Assembly: GCA_016722045.1 (NCBI GenBank) | Contig: JADKGY010000032.1 | Coordinates: forward strand, 124,001-188,000 | Direction: 5' to 3' | Length of the DNA stretch: 64,000 nucleotides | Source: Candidatus Opimibacter skivensis | Lineage (GTDB): Bacteria; Bacteroidota; Bacteroidia; Chitinophagales; Saprospiraceae | Shown: positions 9,659 through 19,784 of the stretch, piece after piece | Numbering within the stretch: the stretch's first letter is position 1 | Layout: the number at the start of each line of letters is the position of its first letter | Made by a program: the position numbers and the translations under genes | The notes under the pieces: generated by a model | Database searches by the model: none | Seen by the model: only the letters and a program-made list of their open reading frames with translations | Told to the model about the DNA's origin: nothing

Positions 9659-10407
9659 ATAAGAATATCACGGCTATAGCCATCGATGACGAAGACTTGT
9701 GCAACAAAGCACTTGAAGTTGAAGTCCGAAAATACTGTCCGGAGATAAAGATGATCGGAAGCTTTACTGATCCGCGGGAAGGCATGCAGGCGATTACAGA
9801 TCTCCAGCCCGATATCGTGTTTCTGGATATTGAGATGCCATGGTTGAATGGATTTGAATTGTTGGATAAGCTTCAGCCCATTCGTTTTGAAGTCATCTTT
9901 GTCACGGCTTATAATGAGTATGCGATTAAAGCTTTCCGTTCAAAAGTGTTGGACTACCTATTAAAACCTGTTGAGCCGGCTGACCTGGTAGATGCTGTCT
10001 ATCGTGCCATTGAAAAAATACACCGGAAAAGCCGGAGTGAAGAATTGGAAATCCTGCTATCGAGGTACGCTTCATCTCATCTTACCGATATTCTGTCCAT
10101 TCCAACACAGGAAGGATTGGAATTTTTAAATAAAAAAGAAATCATGTATTGCGAAGCGGAAGGAAACTATACGTATATTTTTACCCAGGATGATAAAAAA
10201 AGATTGGTACCAAAGACACTGAAAGATATTGAAGCGATGATCAATGATGCAGGATTTTTACGCATACACCAATCCTTTCTTGCCAACATCGCCTATCTGA
10301 AAAGTTATCTGCGTCAGGATGGAGGATTCATTGAATTGAAAAATGGCAAACAGCTACCGGTGAGTCGGGCGAAAAAAGAAGACCTGTTGAATAAATTCCG
10401 GGAATGA
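9655..10407 (+). CDS. LytTR-family response regulator
   Basis: 250 residues. The receiver domain carries the acidic pair in AIDDED near the N-terminus, the phospho-acceptor Asp58 (VFLDIEMP), and the switch region Thr (FVTAYNEYA) with the LLKP lysine. The C-terminal LytTR DNA-binding domain covers about 145-250 (YCEAEGNYTYIFTQ, LRIHQSFLANIAYL). It is translated from an ATG that overlaps the kinase stop, so it is the output partner of the upstream kinase. Targets cannot be read from the window. The stop codon is followed 4 bp later by an 11-copy heptamer array. Confidence 0.94.
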   Translation: MNKNITAIAIDDEDLCNKALEVEVRKYCPEIKMIGSFTDPREGMQAITDLQPDIVFLDIEMPWLNGFELLDKLQPIRFEVIFVTAYNEYAIKAFRSKVLDYLLKPVEPADLVDAVYRAIEKIHRKSRSEELEILLSRYASSHLTDILSIPTQEGLEFLNKKEIMYCEAEGNYTYIFTQDDKKRLVPKTLKDIEAMINDAGFLRIHQSFLANIAYLKSYLRQDGGFIELKNGKQLPVSRAKKEDLLNKFRE

Positions 10408-10411
10408 AACT

Positions 10412-10488
10412 ATTTTCGATTTTCGATTTTCGATTTTCGATTTTCGATTTTCGATTTTCGATTTTCGATTTTCGATTTTCGATTTTCG
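10412..10488 (+). repeat. (ATTTTCG)11 tandem heptamer array
   Basis: Eleven perfect head-to-tail copies of ATTTTCG begin 4 bp after the regulator's stop codon. The same unit recurs at 38361-38430 beside frr. No spacers, so this is not CRISPR. Confidence 0.95.
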
Positions 10489-10673
10489 ATTTTTAAGAAC
10501 TATGAATCGCAGCTGCAAGCTGCTTGAAACAGATTAATATATTTAATTTACAGATTGAAATATCAATTTTAAGTTCAAACTTAAAATAGCGGTTGAATTT
10601 GAACAACTAATAACCTCTTTTGAACCACTTAGAAATATAAGTTCACTTAAGGAAATCACTTAAATAACCTAAA

Positions 10674-10721
10674 CTATAAACCTATAAACCTATAAACTTA
10701 TAAACCTCATAAGCCCATAAG
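10674..10721 (-). repeat. Decaying octamer array (CTATAAAC-type, 6 units)
   Basis: Plus-strand units are CTATAAAC x3, TTATAAAC, CTCATAAG and CCCATAAG; similarity falls toward the TonB-like gene. On that gene's coding strand the unit is GTTTATAG. The array starts 12 bp after its stop codon. Confidence 0.85.
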
Positions 10722-10733
10722 TCAAAGCCGTTT

Positions 10734-11744
10734 CTATTTGATTTTAAAGATGAATGTCAGATTCCCGCACTGCTCCACAGGTGCAGTAGCATCGGCGACA
10801 AAAATATAAGTAGCAGCCATTGCTTCCGCTTTACGGATGAGATCCGGTTCCCTGATGTTTGAACCAAGGGGATTATATTTTGTGCGGATTACCTTTCCAT
10901 TTCTGTCTACACATATACTTACAGTCATGTGACCTTCTTTGACAGCTATGCTGCCTACATTACCACGAGAAACGAGCTTTCTGTCAAAACCTTTACCAAG
11001 GCCAACCTGCCAACCAAGACCTGTACCATCATTTCCTACACCGGTATTTTTTCCTGCACTTCCTACACCTGTGCCTCCACCCGGACCTGAACCATTACCG
11101 ACTGTATTACCGGTACCGTTTCCACTGCCTCCACCGCCTCCGGGTTTAGTACCAAAGCCCTCGCTGGTCACACCTGAATCATCATCCCCTGGCTCAGAAC
11201 CACCCACATCACTTTTACCATTACCATCAGAAAAGTCAATGATATTTAATTCTTCAACAGCATCCGCTTCAAATGAATTGTCATTGACCGACTGCCAGGC
11301 AGAAGGGGTAGTAATCTTTGGCGTAGGTAATGGAATATCTGAAGCACTGGAAGACAGCAAAGCACTTGAAGTTCTTGTCACCGTATTCAATGCAGGAGCT
11401 GCTAATCTTGAAGGAGCCGCCTCTACAGGCCTTGAATGCATAGGCTCAGCTTTTGTCTGGTTCCCTCCGGCTTCACTCCCGGACATATGCGAACCTGCCT
11501 CCATATCAGCTGTAGGTGGCGTTTTATGCTCTTCCTCCACCACAAATTTTTCAGGTTTGATGTATTGATTGAAGGGATAGTCAAACTGGAACACCAGGGC
11601 TTCTTTCGTAGGCTCAGCAGGTGTCTGCATGGAGAGAAACGGAAGGAAGGCTACCAATAACAACAGGAGATGCAATACAAATGAAATGGTTCTACCCCTG
11701 TTGCGGGATTTGCTGAATATCTTAGGCTGACGTTTTCTGGACAT
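10734..11744 (-). CDS. TonB-like energy transducer with Gly-rich linker
   Basis: 336 residues. A basic N-terminus and one membrane helix (about 20-40, ISFVLHLLLLLVAFLPFLSM) anchor it in the inner membrane. A Pro/Ser/Glu-rich segment and a strongly Gly/Asn-rich linker (about 195-250) span the periplasm. The C-terminal ~70 residues (GHMTVSICVDRNGKVI, ending in LTFIFKIK) resemble the TonB C-terminal fold. ExbB/ExbD are not adjacent, so it may use distant partners. It lies downstream of, and co-directional with, a TonB-dependent receptor module, but a terminator separates them. TolA-like roles are possible. Confidence 0.75.
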   Translation of the reverse strand: MSRKRQPKIFSKSRNRGRTISFVLHLLLLLVAFLPFLSMQTPAEPTKEALVFQFDYPFNQYIKPEKFVVEEEHKTPPTADMEAGSHMSGSEAGGNQTKAEPMHSRPVEAAPSRLAAPALNTVTRTSSALLSSSASDIPLPTPKITTPSAWQSVNDNSFEADAVEELNIIDFSDGNGKSDVGGSEPGDDDSGVTSEGFGTKPGGGGGSGNGTGNTVGNGSGPGGGTGVGSAGKNTGVGNDGTGLGWQVGLGKGFDRKLVSRGNVGSIAVKEGHMTVSICVDRNGKVIRTKYNPLGSNIREPDLIRKAEAMAATYIFVADATAPVEQCGNLTFIFKIK

Positions 11745-11819
11745 AGGCTGAATAACAACTTTAACGCTCCAAAAATGCGACTATTGTCATTCAAATTCCC
11801 GTATTGAGGTTCTTTTAAC

Positions 11820-11851
11820 AAAAAAAGCCATCCGGGTATCCCCGGATGGCT
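11820..11851 (-). terminator. Intrinsic terminator of the receptor/cargo operon
   Basis: A perfect 11-bp stem (AGCCATCCGGG with its complement) and a 4-base loop are followed on the minus strand by seven Ts. It lies about 150 bp downstream of the duplicated cargo gene's stop and upstream of the TonB-like gene. Confidence 0.85.
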
Positions 11852-11998
11852 AAAGCTCAATGAAAATATTTACGCAAAAAATCTTGAGTGTTTATTGCAA
11901 CACTTATAAATTGATAGCCGTTGTTTGGAGTTTTCTCCTATTCGTTTTACTGCGTCATGAGTCCGGCATCCTTTTATCTGGTATCCGGCATCCATTTT

Positions 11999-14900
11999 TT
12001 ATTGAACAATAAATTTCTGCATTACACCTTCCAGCTTGATGAAATAGATACCTGAAGGAAGGCCATTAATGTCGGCACTGTCCGTATTGAAACCGTGACC
12101 AACTAATTTTCCGTTGACATCAAATATTCCATACGATACGACTTCATGACCGAAATGAAGATCGCCGTTCATGATTGGATTTGGATATACCGGATTCACT
12201 TTCGCCTGTTCGATTTCTTTAGTCCCTGTAACCAGATTCATAAGCACAGGATTTTCCAGGAAGTTAGATCCCGATATAGCAGGTGATGCTACTACTGGTC
12301 TGAAGTTAGGTGTCTTGGATGCAGCTACAGGGTTGATCAATAAAGTTCCATCAGTAAAAGGAACAGGATCAATATTGTTGTGCAGAAGTCCACCAGCTCT
12401 AACCCAGTTATTCACAGCACTAAGCTTTGAAATGGAATTTGCAGCACGTGTCACTTCTACAAGTCCATTCGCAGTAGTATCTGTTGTGCTTGTAAATGCA
12501 TTTGCAGTATTGACGATGATATTATTTGCAAAAGAAATTTGCTTGCTCGTAATGTCTACCGGCGTTGATGGATTCACTAAAGCGAGTGCCTCAGCAAAAT
12601 TAGTATTGCGTAATGTACTATCGCCATCGATCATCAGGAAATTCCTGTACCCCATGAAAATACTGTTGACAATACGCAAGCTTGAATTCCTTCTGATACG
12701 TGCTCCTCTTCTGAAAGCTGCTTTTGTTGTAGAATTCATTGATGAATATGAAGAACCCACTGGTACAGGACCGACCATCGTGAAGTTTGAGAAAACGGCG
12801 TTGGTTTTTGGAGAAACGCTTGCAGTACCTGTAGCTTCATTATCACTTTCAAATCCTTCTGAAGTAGAACCTCCTGATGGCAGACTGTAGGTCAGATCGT
12901 AGAATGCAGAGTCACGAACACCGATACCAAACTGAGCTAAACCACCATATCCATTGTCTGTATCAAAATCATCATCAGTACCTTTCCATGCGATCAGATG
13001 TTTTGAATTGACTGTACCACCGAACCATTCAAAAGAATCATCTCCTGAATAAGAAACCTGCACATGATCAATCTTTGTACCTGAACCCACTGCACCCAGG
13101 GTCAATCCATTGATTTCTTTATTGGTCTCAAAAGCAACACCACCGAATTCAATACGCAGATAATTTATTGAACCTGAATTGTCATTTACATCTGTGCCAC
13201 CGAAACGTGCAAGATTGGCATCAAAAGTTACATTGTTGAAACCTTCCATCTGCACATTATTATTGTCTGTGCCATTGAGCAGGTTATGTTTGGATCTGCC
13301 TGCTATCAAAAGACCACCCCAATCACCTCGATTACGTTGGCCCGCAGATTTGGATGAAGTAAAAATGACAGGTTTGTCAACTGTACCATTCACTTCAATC
13401 GTACCTCCACGTTCTACAATGATCGAAGCATAATTTTTTGGAGAAGAACTCAGATCAGAAGCTGCACGAATGATGGTACCTGCGGGTATGATTAAGGTAC
13501 CACCACTTCTGACTACGATGAAGCCCTGTAGCAGATACACCTGTGAAGCATCAAGTGTCAGTGTATTTCCTGAAGCGATTTCCTTTTCTCCCGGGACAGG
13601 AAGCGATGCGTCCATGCCATTGAGCGTGGTGACATCTGTTGGATCCGGATAAGTAGCATTGATAGGATCAAATTCAGTCCATCCACTTGTCCAGTCAATA
13701 GCCGGATCAGGTGATAATGCACCTACATAAGATGTGTTTTCCAAGGAGAAATTTGACAGTGTTGGGTTGCCGTTAAATATCGCACCGGCAACGGCAGGTG
13801 AACTTACAACAGGTCTGAAATTAGGAGATGTTGAAGCAGAAACCGGATTGATCAATAAAGATCTCTTTGTAAAGCTTACAGGGTCAATGTTGTTTGCCAA
13901 CGGACCAGTTTCTCTTACCCAATCATTGACAGCCTGAAGTTTAGCTGCAGAGCCAGATGCACGAGTCACTTCCACTAAACCATTTGCAACAGTATCAGTG
14001 GTACTGTGAAATGCAGCAGCAGTATTCACGATGATGTTGTTTGCATATGAAACCTGTTTAGACTTGATGTTAACCGGTGTACTCGGCGTAACTAAAGCAA
14101 GAGCATCCGGATAATTCGTATTCCGCAATGTGCTGTCACCATCAATCATGAGGAAATTTCTGTACCCCATGAAAATGCTATTGACGATGCGCAGACTTGA
14201 ATTTCTTCTGATGCGCGCACCTCTTCGGAATGCAGCTTTGGTCGTAGCGTTCATACCGGAATAAGTGGAACCTTCAGGCACCGGACCTACCATGGTATAA
14301 TTTGAAAAGACTGCATTCGTATAAGGTTTCACATTTGCAGTACCCGTAGCTTCATTATCACTTTCGAATCCTTCGGATGTAGATCCTCCGGAAGGAAGGC
14401 TGAATGTGAGATCATACAGAGAAGAATCACGTACGCCGATTCCGTACTGGCTCAAACCACCATATCCATTGTCTGTATCAAAATCATCGTCAGTACCTTT
14501 CCATGCGATCAAATGGCTGGAATTGACAGTTCCTCCAAACCATTCGAAAGAATCATCACCTGAGTAAGAAACCTGAACATGATTCAACACTGTACCGGCA
14601 CCAACTGCACCTAAGGTAAGGCCATTGATTTCTTTATTGGTCTCAAATGCAACACCACCGAATTCGATGCGCAAATAAGTGATAGAACCTGAATTGTCAT
14701 TGATATCTGTTCCGCCGAAACGGGCCAGGTTGGCATCAAAAGTCACATTGTTGAATCCTTCCATCTGCACGTTATTATTGTCAGTTCCATTCAACAGATT
14801 GTGTTGTGATTTACCTCCGATCAGAAGACCACCCCAATCGCCTCGTTGACGCTGACCGGCAGGTTTTGAAGAAGTGAAAACAACCGGCTTAGCTGAAGTC

Positions 14901-15337
14901 CCGTTGATCTCAATCTTTCCACCACGTTCAACAATGATGGATGCATAATTTTTTGGAGATGAACTCAGGTCTGCAGCGGCACGGATAATGGTGCCGGCTG
15001 GTATCACCAGTTTTGCACCGCTTCTGACCACAAAAAAACCTTGTAGCAAATACACTTTTGATGCATCAAGTGTCAACGTGCCAGAAGTAAGTTCCTTTTC
15101 ACCACGTACAGGCAGAGAAGCATCCATGCCATTCAACGTTGAGAGATCCGTAGGATCTGCATAAGCAGCATTGACAGGATCAAAATTAGTCCAGCCTGTC
15201 GTCCAGTCCAACGATGGATCCCATGACAACGCGCCAACATAAGATGGTGTTTGTAATTTAAAATCTGTTTGGGCATGCAGTGATTGCATGATCATAACAG
15301 TTGATAAAGTAAGAAGGGTAAAAAAATATTTTTTCAT
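11999..15337 (-). CDS. Internally duplicated exported protein with T9SS type A sorting domain
   Basis: 1112 residues from the ATG at 15337, chosen because it begins the signal peptide MKKYFFTLLTLSTVMIMQSL; the upstream in-frame ATG (15385) only adds charged sequence. The mature protein is two tandem copies of a ~510-residue beta-helix-like module, each starting YVGALS-DP and sharing VYLLQGF-VVRSG, NYASIIVERGG, RGDWGGLLI, NNNVQMEGFNNVTF, SYSGDDSFEWFGGTV and GTDDDFDTDNGYGG. A sorting domain (VYPNPIMNGDLHFG to KFIVQ) ends it. It follows a TonB-dependent receptor by about 110 bp, so it is probably that receptor's surface partner. The Asp-rich motifs suggest metal binding. Ligand unknown. Confidence 0.88.
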   Translation of the reverse strand: MKKYFFTLLTLSTVMIMQSLHAQTDFKLQTPSYVGALSWDPSLDWTTGWTNFDPVNAAYADPTDLSTLNGMDASLPVRGEKELTSGTLTLDASKVYLLQGFFVVRSGAKLVIPAGTIIRAAADLSSSPKNYASIIVERGGKIEINGTSAKPVVFTSSKPAGQRQRGDWGGLLIGGKSQHNLLNGTDNNNVQMEGFNNVTFDANLARFGGTDINDNSGSITYLRIEFGGVAFETNKEINGLTLGAVGAGTVLNHVQVSYSGDDSFEWFGGTVNSSHLIAWKGTDDDFDTDNGYGGLSQYGIGVRDSSLYDLTFSLPSGGSTSEGFESDNEATGTANVKPYTNAVFSNYTMVGPVPEGSTYSGMNATTKAAFRRGARIRRNSSLRIVNSIFMGYRNFLMIDGDSTLRNTNYPDALALVTPSTPVNIKSKQVSYANNIIVNTAAAFHSTTDTVANGLVEVTRASGSAAKLQAVNDWVRETGPLANNIDPVSFTKRSLLINPVSASTSPNFRPVVSSPAVAGAIFNGNPTLSNFSLENTSYVGALSPDPAIDWTSGWTEFDPINATYPDPTDVTTLNGMDASLPVPGEKEIASGNTLTLDASQVYLLQGFIVVRSGGTLIIPAGTIIRAASDLSSSPKNYASIIVERGGTIEVNGTVDKPVIFTSSKSAGQRNRGDWGGLLIAGRSKHNLLNGTDNNNVQMEGFNNVTFDANLARFGGTDVNDNSGSINYLRIEFGGVAFETNKEINGLTLGAVGSGTKIDHVQVSYSGDDSFEWFGGTVNSKHLIAWKGTDDDFDTDNGYGGLAQFGIGVRDSAFYDLTYSLPSGGSTSEGFESDNEATGTASVSPKTNAVFSNFTMVGPVPVGSSYSSMNSTTKAAFRRGARIRRNSSLRIVNSIFMGYRNFLMIDGDSTLRNTNFAEALALVNPSTPVDITSKQISFANNIIVNTANAFTSTTDTTANGLVEVTRAANSISKLSAVNNWVRAGGLLHNNIDPVPFTDGTLLINPVAASKTPNFRPVVASPAISGSNFLENPVLMNLVTGTKEIEQAKVNPVYPNPIMNGDLHFGHEVVSYGIFDVNGKLVGHGFNTDSADINGLPSGIYFIKLEGVMQKFIVQ

Positions 15338-15449
15338 AGAAAAAGAGTTTGATTTTAGTAATGGGTATGTGCCTGATTTATACATGTTGTTCTTAGCTTG
15401 AGAATTTCGATAAATGACATGCCTCCGGCTCCTTTTCTATGTGTAATGA

Positions 15450-18266
15450 TTAAAAAGTGTAGTTAAAAGCTAGGCTTGTCGAGTATCCATTCTTGAAAAT
15501 GTACATCAATCGGTCTTTTCCTTGATCTGCGACGGAGGTATATTTTCCATCGTGGTCAGCATCCTGGTAAAAGACCAGATTGTTATGTAGTATATCACCT
15601 ATAGTGAGTTTGATGTTGAGATTTTTTATAGTTTTTCCAACCTGAAAATCTAATACGCTTCTTGGTGCTTCATAAATATCCTGACGTGTATCTCCGAATT
15701 TTGGATCCACACCGACGAAGGCTATTCGACGACCTACCCTGTTAAAGGAAAAGTTCCATGACCATCCGTTATCCGGGTTTTCATATTGCAATCTTGCATT
15801 GAAGATGTAAGGTGATTGTCCCTGCAATGGCCGGTCAGCTTTAGCCTGCGATCCCGGATTGAATTCCAGCTTAGATTTGATAAGTGAAATATTGGTATAT
15901 ACGGCCATGTTTTGGAACCCTTTGAAAAGATGGATAAAATCAAGCTTCTTCTTTAATTCGAATTCCAGTCCATAGATCTTCGCAGACTTTTCATTGGTAA
16001 AAGTGAAGGTTGTAAATGGCTGTGTGACATCAAGACTTAACTCAATCGGGTTGTCAATAGATTTGTAAAATCCACCTATGGAGATCATTTGTCCACCGGA
16101 AGGATAGAATTCATACCGGAAATCAAAATTCTGCAACTCCGCAATCTTAAGAGAGGAGTTCCCTTTAATCTCAGCATTTTTTTCAAATACAAAAAATGAA
16201 AATGGAGCCAGCTCCCTGAATTCCGGACGATTGACTGAAGAGAAATAACTGCCACGAACATTAGTCTTTGGGGATAAATAATACGTGAGATTGAGCGAAG
16301 GAAGGAAAGCCGTTTGCTTAATGTCAGCAATGTTCATGTTGATTTTATGATTGTCCACCCTGAGATCTATGTTCTCATAGCGCACACCATATACCACTCT
16401 GAGTTTATTGCGATAATTCTGATCAGCCATCAGGTAGGCAGCATTCATGATTGACTTTCCTTCATAGAATGAAAGATCGTCGGAGGACTTTTCAACAAGG
16501 AAAAGTTTGGTGGCATCGATATTGTCGCTTCCAAGATCTTTGGCAGGATCAAGGGTCAGCTCATCCGGTGCTCCATTGTAAACAAAACTTCTTGCAGAAA
16601 ATGTCCTGCTACGGTCCTGATAAAAATATCCTGTTTTGATTTCAGTACGCAGTGTGCGGGATTTGAATTTCTTACTCAGATCAATATTACCACCGTAGAT
16701 ATTTTCATCAAGTTTTGATTCGAAACGACCTGTGCTGCTATTAAAGAAATCACCCAATGCAAGCTGATAATTTTCAAAATCAGGTGTTTTGGTATAGCTG
16801 ACGATCCTGTAGTCAGGAACTTCACGATGTACGTTTGAATAACTTGCAGAAGCACTTATGGTGAGTATGCTGTCACCAACCAATTGCTTCATGGAAAGTA
16901 TTCCGTTGTAAAGACGATTATAATTATACAGGTTGGCTGTGTTTTGGACAGTCAGGGCATCACCAAAATTTCCGGTTCCGGTTCTTAATATTGAATTCTG
17001 ATCTGAATTGATATTGACAAGATTGCGGAAATTGAGCTGTGTGCTTCGGCCTATATAGTTGACATTGAATATTCCACCTGTGTTGATATTGCGGAGATAC
17101 GCCTTGTCTGTAAATCCGGATACCTGGCCAGAACCATCAAAAGTATTGATACCGTTATCGGAAATGCGTCGTGTATTGGCATAATTCAAGGCGAATATTA
17201 CCCCCATTTTATTCGAGCCGCCTAATTGGATTGGGAATCCGAGAGAATATGCAAACCTTGCATTTGGAACAGCATTTACAGTGGACCTTGACCAGTCATT
17301 GTTGAATTTTTTAGAAATCTCGCCCAGTCTCATTTTGTCAGCTGCGGTAGGGAATGAAGTTGACAACTTTAATGCATTTTCGTCAAAAGTTGGGATTGCT
17401 CTTTCCTTGCCGATAAAATTGAACTCTTCGGAAGGATATGATTTGGATTGTTCAAACGCATTGAATGTCGTCAGCGAATGAAATTGAGCACCGATTGAAA
17501 TACTTTGAGAAAATCTATCGGGTACTGATTTCGAATTGATCAGGATGACACCACCGCCAAAATCTCCGATGAGATCCGGAGAGCCTGCTTTGACGATAGA
17601 GAGGTTGTCGATCAGGTTAGCCGGAATAAAATCAAAAGCGAATGCCTTACGATCAGATTCAGTTGAAGCCAGTAGTGCACCATCAAGATATCCTGCATTG
17701 TAGCGGTCGTTCATCCCACGGATGATTACAAATTTTCCTTCCTGAATGGAGGCGCCTGTCACGCGTTTCAGGATATCTCCTACTGTGCGGTCCGGAGTTT
17801 TACGAATCTCAGAGCTTGTAATACCACTTGCGATGTAGGGTGATTTCTTAACTTCAATGTACATCACCACATCACTTGTTTTTGAAGCTGTGGCCGTGAC
17901 GACAACTTCCTTTAATGAAGTTTCTTTTCCCTCTTCCATGGCATACTCAACAGTGACGACCTGATTGGCTTTTGCTTCTACTTTTACAGCTCCGGCATCA
18001 TAACCTACATACCGGATAGTCAGTGTGTAATTACCCGGTACAACTGTCAATTTAAAATTGCCTTCGATATCTGTAACCGTTCCTGCACTTGTTCCTTCGA
18101 TATTGACCGTAGCTCCGATCACCGTTTCGCCGGTGAGTTTGTCAATTACCTTTCCGGAAATAATGGCATTTTTCTGAGCGAATAAAAAGGAACTGAAAAG
18201 GGTAAGAAATAAGACAAGCACGAGCTTAGGGCTTGTCCGGTTAAGATTGTTTTGCGTTTTTTTCAT
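15450..18266 (-). CDS. TonB-dependent receptor with carboxypeptidase-regulatory domain
   Basis: 938 residues from the ATG at 18266, which starts a basic signal peptide ending FLFAQ; the ATG at 18329 adds a charged tail and is less likely. After the signal come a CarboxypepD_reg-like domain (ISGKVIDKLTGETVIGATV), a plug domain (about 150-260, with IIRGMNDRYN) and a long 22-strand-type barrel ending in the aromatic C-terminus SLAFNYTF. It imports an unknown ligand across the outer membrane using TonB. No SusD partner is present; instead the duplicated T9SS cargo gene follows. A PhoB-like regulator gene is divergent from it, so a phosphate or other nutrient link is possible but unproven. Confidence 0.92.
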   Translation of the reverse strand: MKKTQNNLNRTSPKLVLVLFLTLFSSFLFAQKNAIISGKVIDKLTGETVIGATVNIEGTSAGTVTDIEGNFKLTVVPGNYTLTIRYVGYDAGAVKVEAKANQVVTVEYAMEEGKETSLKEVVVTATASKTSDVVMYIEVKKSPYIASGITSSEIRKTPDRTVGDILKRVTGASIQEGKFVIIRGMNDRYNAGYLDGALLASTESDRKAFAFDFIPANLIDNLSIVKAGSPDLIGDFGGGVILINSKSVPDRFSQSISIGAQFHSLTTFNAFEQSKSYPSEEFNFIGKERAIPTFDENALKLSTSFPTAADKMRLGEISKKFNNDWSRSTVNAVPNARFAYSLGFPIQLGGSNKMGVIFALNYANTRRISDNGINTFDGSGQVSGFTDKAYLRNINTGGIFNVNYIGRSTQLNFRNLVNINSDQNSILRTGTGNFGDALTVQNTANLYNYNRLYNGILSMKQLVGDSILTISASASYSNVHREVPDYRIVSYTKTPDFENYQLALGDFFNSSTGRFESKLDENIYGGNIDLSKKFKSRTLRTEIKTGYFYQDRSRTFSARSFVYNGAPDELTLDPAKDLGSDNIDATKLFLVEKSSDDLSFYEGKSIMNAAYLMADQNYRNKLRVVYGVRYENIDLRVDNHKINMNIADIKQTAFLPSLNLTYYLSPKTNVRGSYFSSVNRPEFRELAPFSFFVFEKNAEIKGNSSLKIAELQNFDFRYEFYPSGGQMISIGGFYKSIDNPIELSLDVTQPFTTFTFTNEKSAKIYGLEFELKKKLDFIHLFKGFQNMAVYTNISLIKSKLEFNPGSQAKADRPLQGQSPYIFNARLQYENPDNGWSWNFSFNRVGRRIAFVGVDPKFGDTRQDIYEAPRSVLDFQVGKTIKNLNIKLTIGDILHNNLVFYQDADHDGKYTSVADQGKDRLMYIFKNGYSTSLAFNYTF

Positions 18267-18380
18267 TTTTGCTTTATTCAGGTTTGAAGACGTAAAAAGG
18301 ATTTTCACTGATGATCTCCATTTTTTCAAATGATTTTGCGTGGATCAAAGTGTTTTTGCGCAGTCCTTTTTTTGTCGCTG

Positions 18381-18388
18381 CAAAATTA
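18381..18388 (-). promoter_or_regulatory. Candidate -7 box of the TonB-receptor operon
   Basis: The minus strand reads TAATTTTG (TAnnTTTG). A partial -33 (ATTG) lies 17 bp upstream. The leader to the receptor ATG would be about 110 bases. Confidence 0.35.
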
Positions 18389-18559
18389 CCTCCATGGATA
18401 GCCGGCAATTGCATATTCCTATTCAAGATTTTGTTAATTCGTAAGGCTGATATAAGCGCATTTTTTACGAATAGTTTACAGCCTTTTGGGGGAAAGTGAG
18501 AACTTGATTTTAAACCTTGAATTAAATTTACACAGGGTTAACAATGGCTGTAAAGACTG

Positions 18560-18567
18560 TAAATTTG
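18560..18567 (+). promoter_or_regulatory. Candidate -7 box of the PhoB-like regulator gene
   Basis: TAAATTTG on the plus strand fits the -7 consensus; the -33 position has GTTA instead of TTTG. Confidence 0.3.
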
Positions 18568-18692
18568 AAAGATGGGAAATAGCCTTCATCGTTTCATAAA
18601 AGCCAATACCTGAGGGAATTTTCTAATATTTGTCCATGGATAATCCTGAATTCCTTACTTATTCTTCCCCTACTTCTCAAATATTGGATATT

Positions 18693-19388
18693 ATGGATAA
18701 CAAAATCAAGGTCCTTATCGTCGATGATGAGCCGGATATCCTCGAATTCCTGGAGTATAATCTCTCCCGGAATGGCTTTGAAACGATCCAGGCTTCCAAT
18801 GGCCTCGAGGCGATCAAAATCGCAGACAAGGAAGTACCTGATCTTATACTGCTCGACATCATGATGCCCGGTATGGATGGTGTGCAGACATGTTACGAAC
18901 TTCGCAAAAATGATAAATTAAAAGATTGCCTTATAGCATTTCTGACAGCGCGGAGCGAAGAGTTCAGTGAGATTGCAGGGCTTGAAGCAGGAGCGGATGA
19001 TTATATTCAAAAACCTATTCGTCCAAGATTACTCCTTTCACGCATTAAAGCTTTGATGCGCAGAAAAGAATCCTCACGAGTATCACCAACAGCAGGAAAT
19101 ATTTTGGATTTCGGTGCTTTAAAAATTGACCCCCAAAGTTATCAGGTGATCATCGATGGTGAGGTGATCACACTTGCAAAAAAAGAATTTGAAGTGATCA
19201 TGTTATTGGCTTCTAAACCGGGGAAAGTTTTTACAAGAGAAGAAATGTTTTCAAAAGTCTGGGGTTACACTGTACCGATAGCCAGCCGCACGATTGATGT
19301 CCATATCTCAAAGCTGCGTGAGAAAGTAGGCGAGCGGTTTATCAAGACACTTAAAGGCGTTGGATACAAACTCGAAGTAGAGGAGTGA
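18693..19388 (+). CDS. OmpR/PhoB-family response regulator
   Basis: 231 residues from the ATG at 18693 (MDNKIKVLIVDDEPD). An in-frame ATG at 18636 and TTG at 18630 would only add an unconserved 19-21 residue tail. The receiver domain has the acidic triad (VDDEPD, LILLDIMMPG with the acceptor Asp), TAR switch and QKP lysine. The winged-helix DNA-binding domain (about 130-231) has FTREEMFSKVWGY and SRTIDVHISKLREKVG. No histidine kinase is adjacent, so it is an orphan here. It is divergent from the TonB-dependent receptor operon, which it may control. The stop is immediately followed by an octamer array. Confidence 0.93.
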   Translation: MDNKIKVLIVDDEPDILEFLEYNLSRNGFETIQASNGLEAIKIADKEVPDLILLDIMMPGMDGVQTCYELRKNDKLKDCLIAFLTARSEEFSEIAGLEAGADDYIQKPIRPRLLLSRIKALMRRKESSRVSPTAGNILDFGALKIDPQSYQVIIDGEVITLAKKEFEVIMLLASKPGKVFTREEMFSKVWGYTVPIASRTIDVHISKLREKVGERFIKTLKGVGYKLEVEE

Positions 19389-19475
19389 AAATGTGAGAAT
19401 GTGGAAATGTGGAAATGTGAGAATGTGAGAATGTGAGAATGTGGAAATGTGAGAATGTGGAAATGTGAGAATGTG
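19388..19475 (+). repeat. (RRAATGTG)11 tandem octamer array
   Basis: Eleven octamers alternate between AGAATGTG and GAAATGTG in no regular order and begin at the last base of the regulator's stop codon. Junctions create TGA triplets in changing frames. Confidence 0.92.
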
Positions 19476-19784
19476 CAAGGTGATAATATGAGAGTGTATA
19501 AGACGTTTAGTCCTTTAACCGTTTAACCGGTTGACCTGGTAGCTCTACTCCAGGGCCTAATATTTTTTCACGGAACTTAAAGAATACGGAGCTCATAATG
19601 TGACCATTACACATTATGATGATCATCCAAATGAAGGTGATCCTGAAAGACCCTCTGATTAAGTTTCGTTAAGTAAAATCTAAATCCTATTTTGATTCCC
19701 GATCCACAGGAAGTGCTCTGAATGATTACTATTCCCTGTGGCTGATATTATCTTAATCCAACACAACTAAACCATAAGAATCTA
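19476..19784. other. Intergenic region upstream of the EF-G-like gene
   Basis: About 310 bp with no supported gene. It contains AT-rich stretches and a small inverted repeat ATAATGTGACCATTACACATTAT around 19595-19617, but I cannot define a promoter for the EF-G-like gene with confidence. Confidence 0.4.

Larger units (their letters stand above)
10408..10733. other. Intergenic region between convergent genes, with two different tandem arrays
   Basis: The LytTR gene and the TonB-like gene converge here. The spacer holds the ATTTTCG array next to the first stop and an octamer array next to the second. Between them (10496-10660) is AT-rich sequence with no open frame and no clear intrinsic terminator. 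Confidence 0.7.
18267..18692. other. Divergent regulatory region between receptor and PhoB-like regulator
   Basis: This spacer of about 425 bp has two candidate -7 boxes: TAATTTTG on the minus strand (18388-18381) for the receptor and TAAATTTG on the plus strand (18560-18567) for the regulator. Neither has a perfect -33 TTTG at 19-21 bp. The region may hold the regulator's binding sites; I found no convincing direct repeats. Confidence 0.5.
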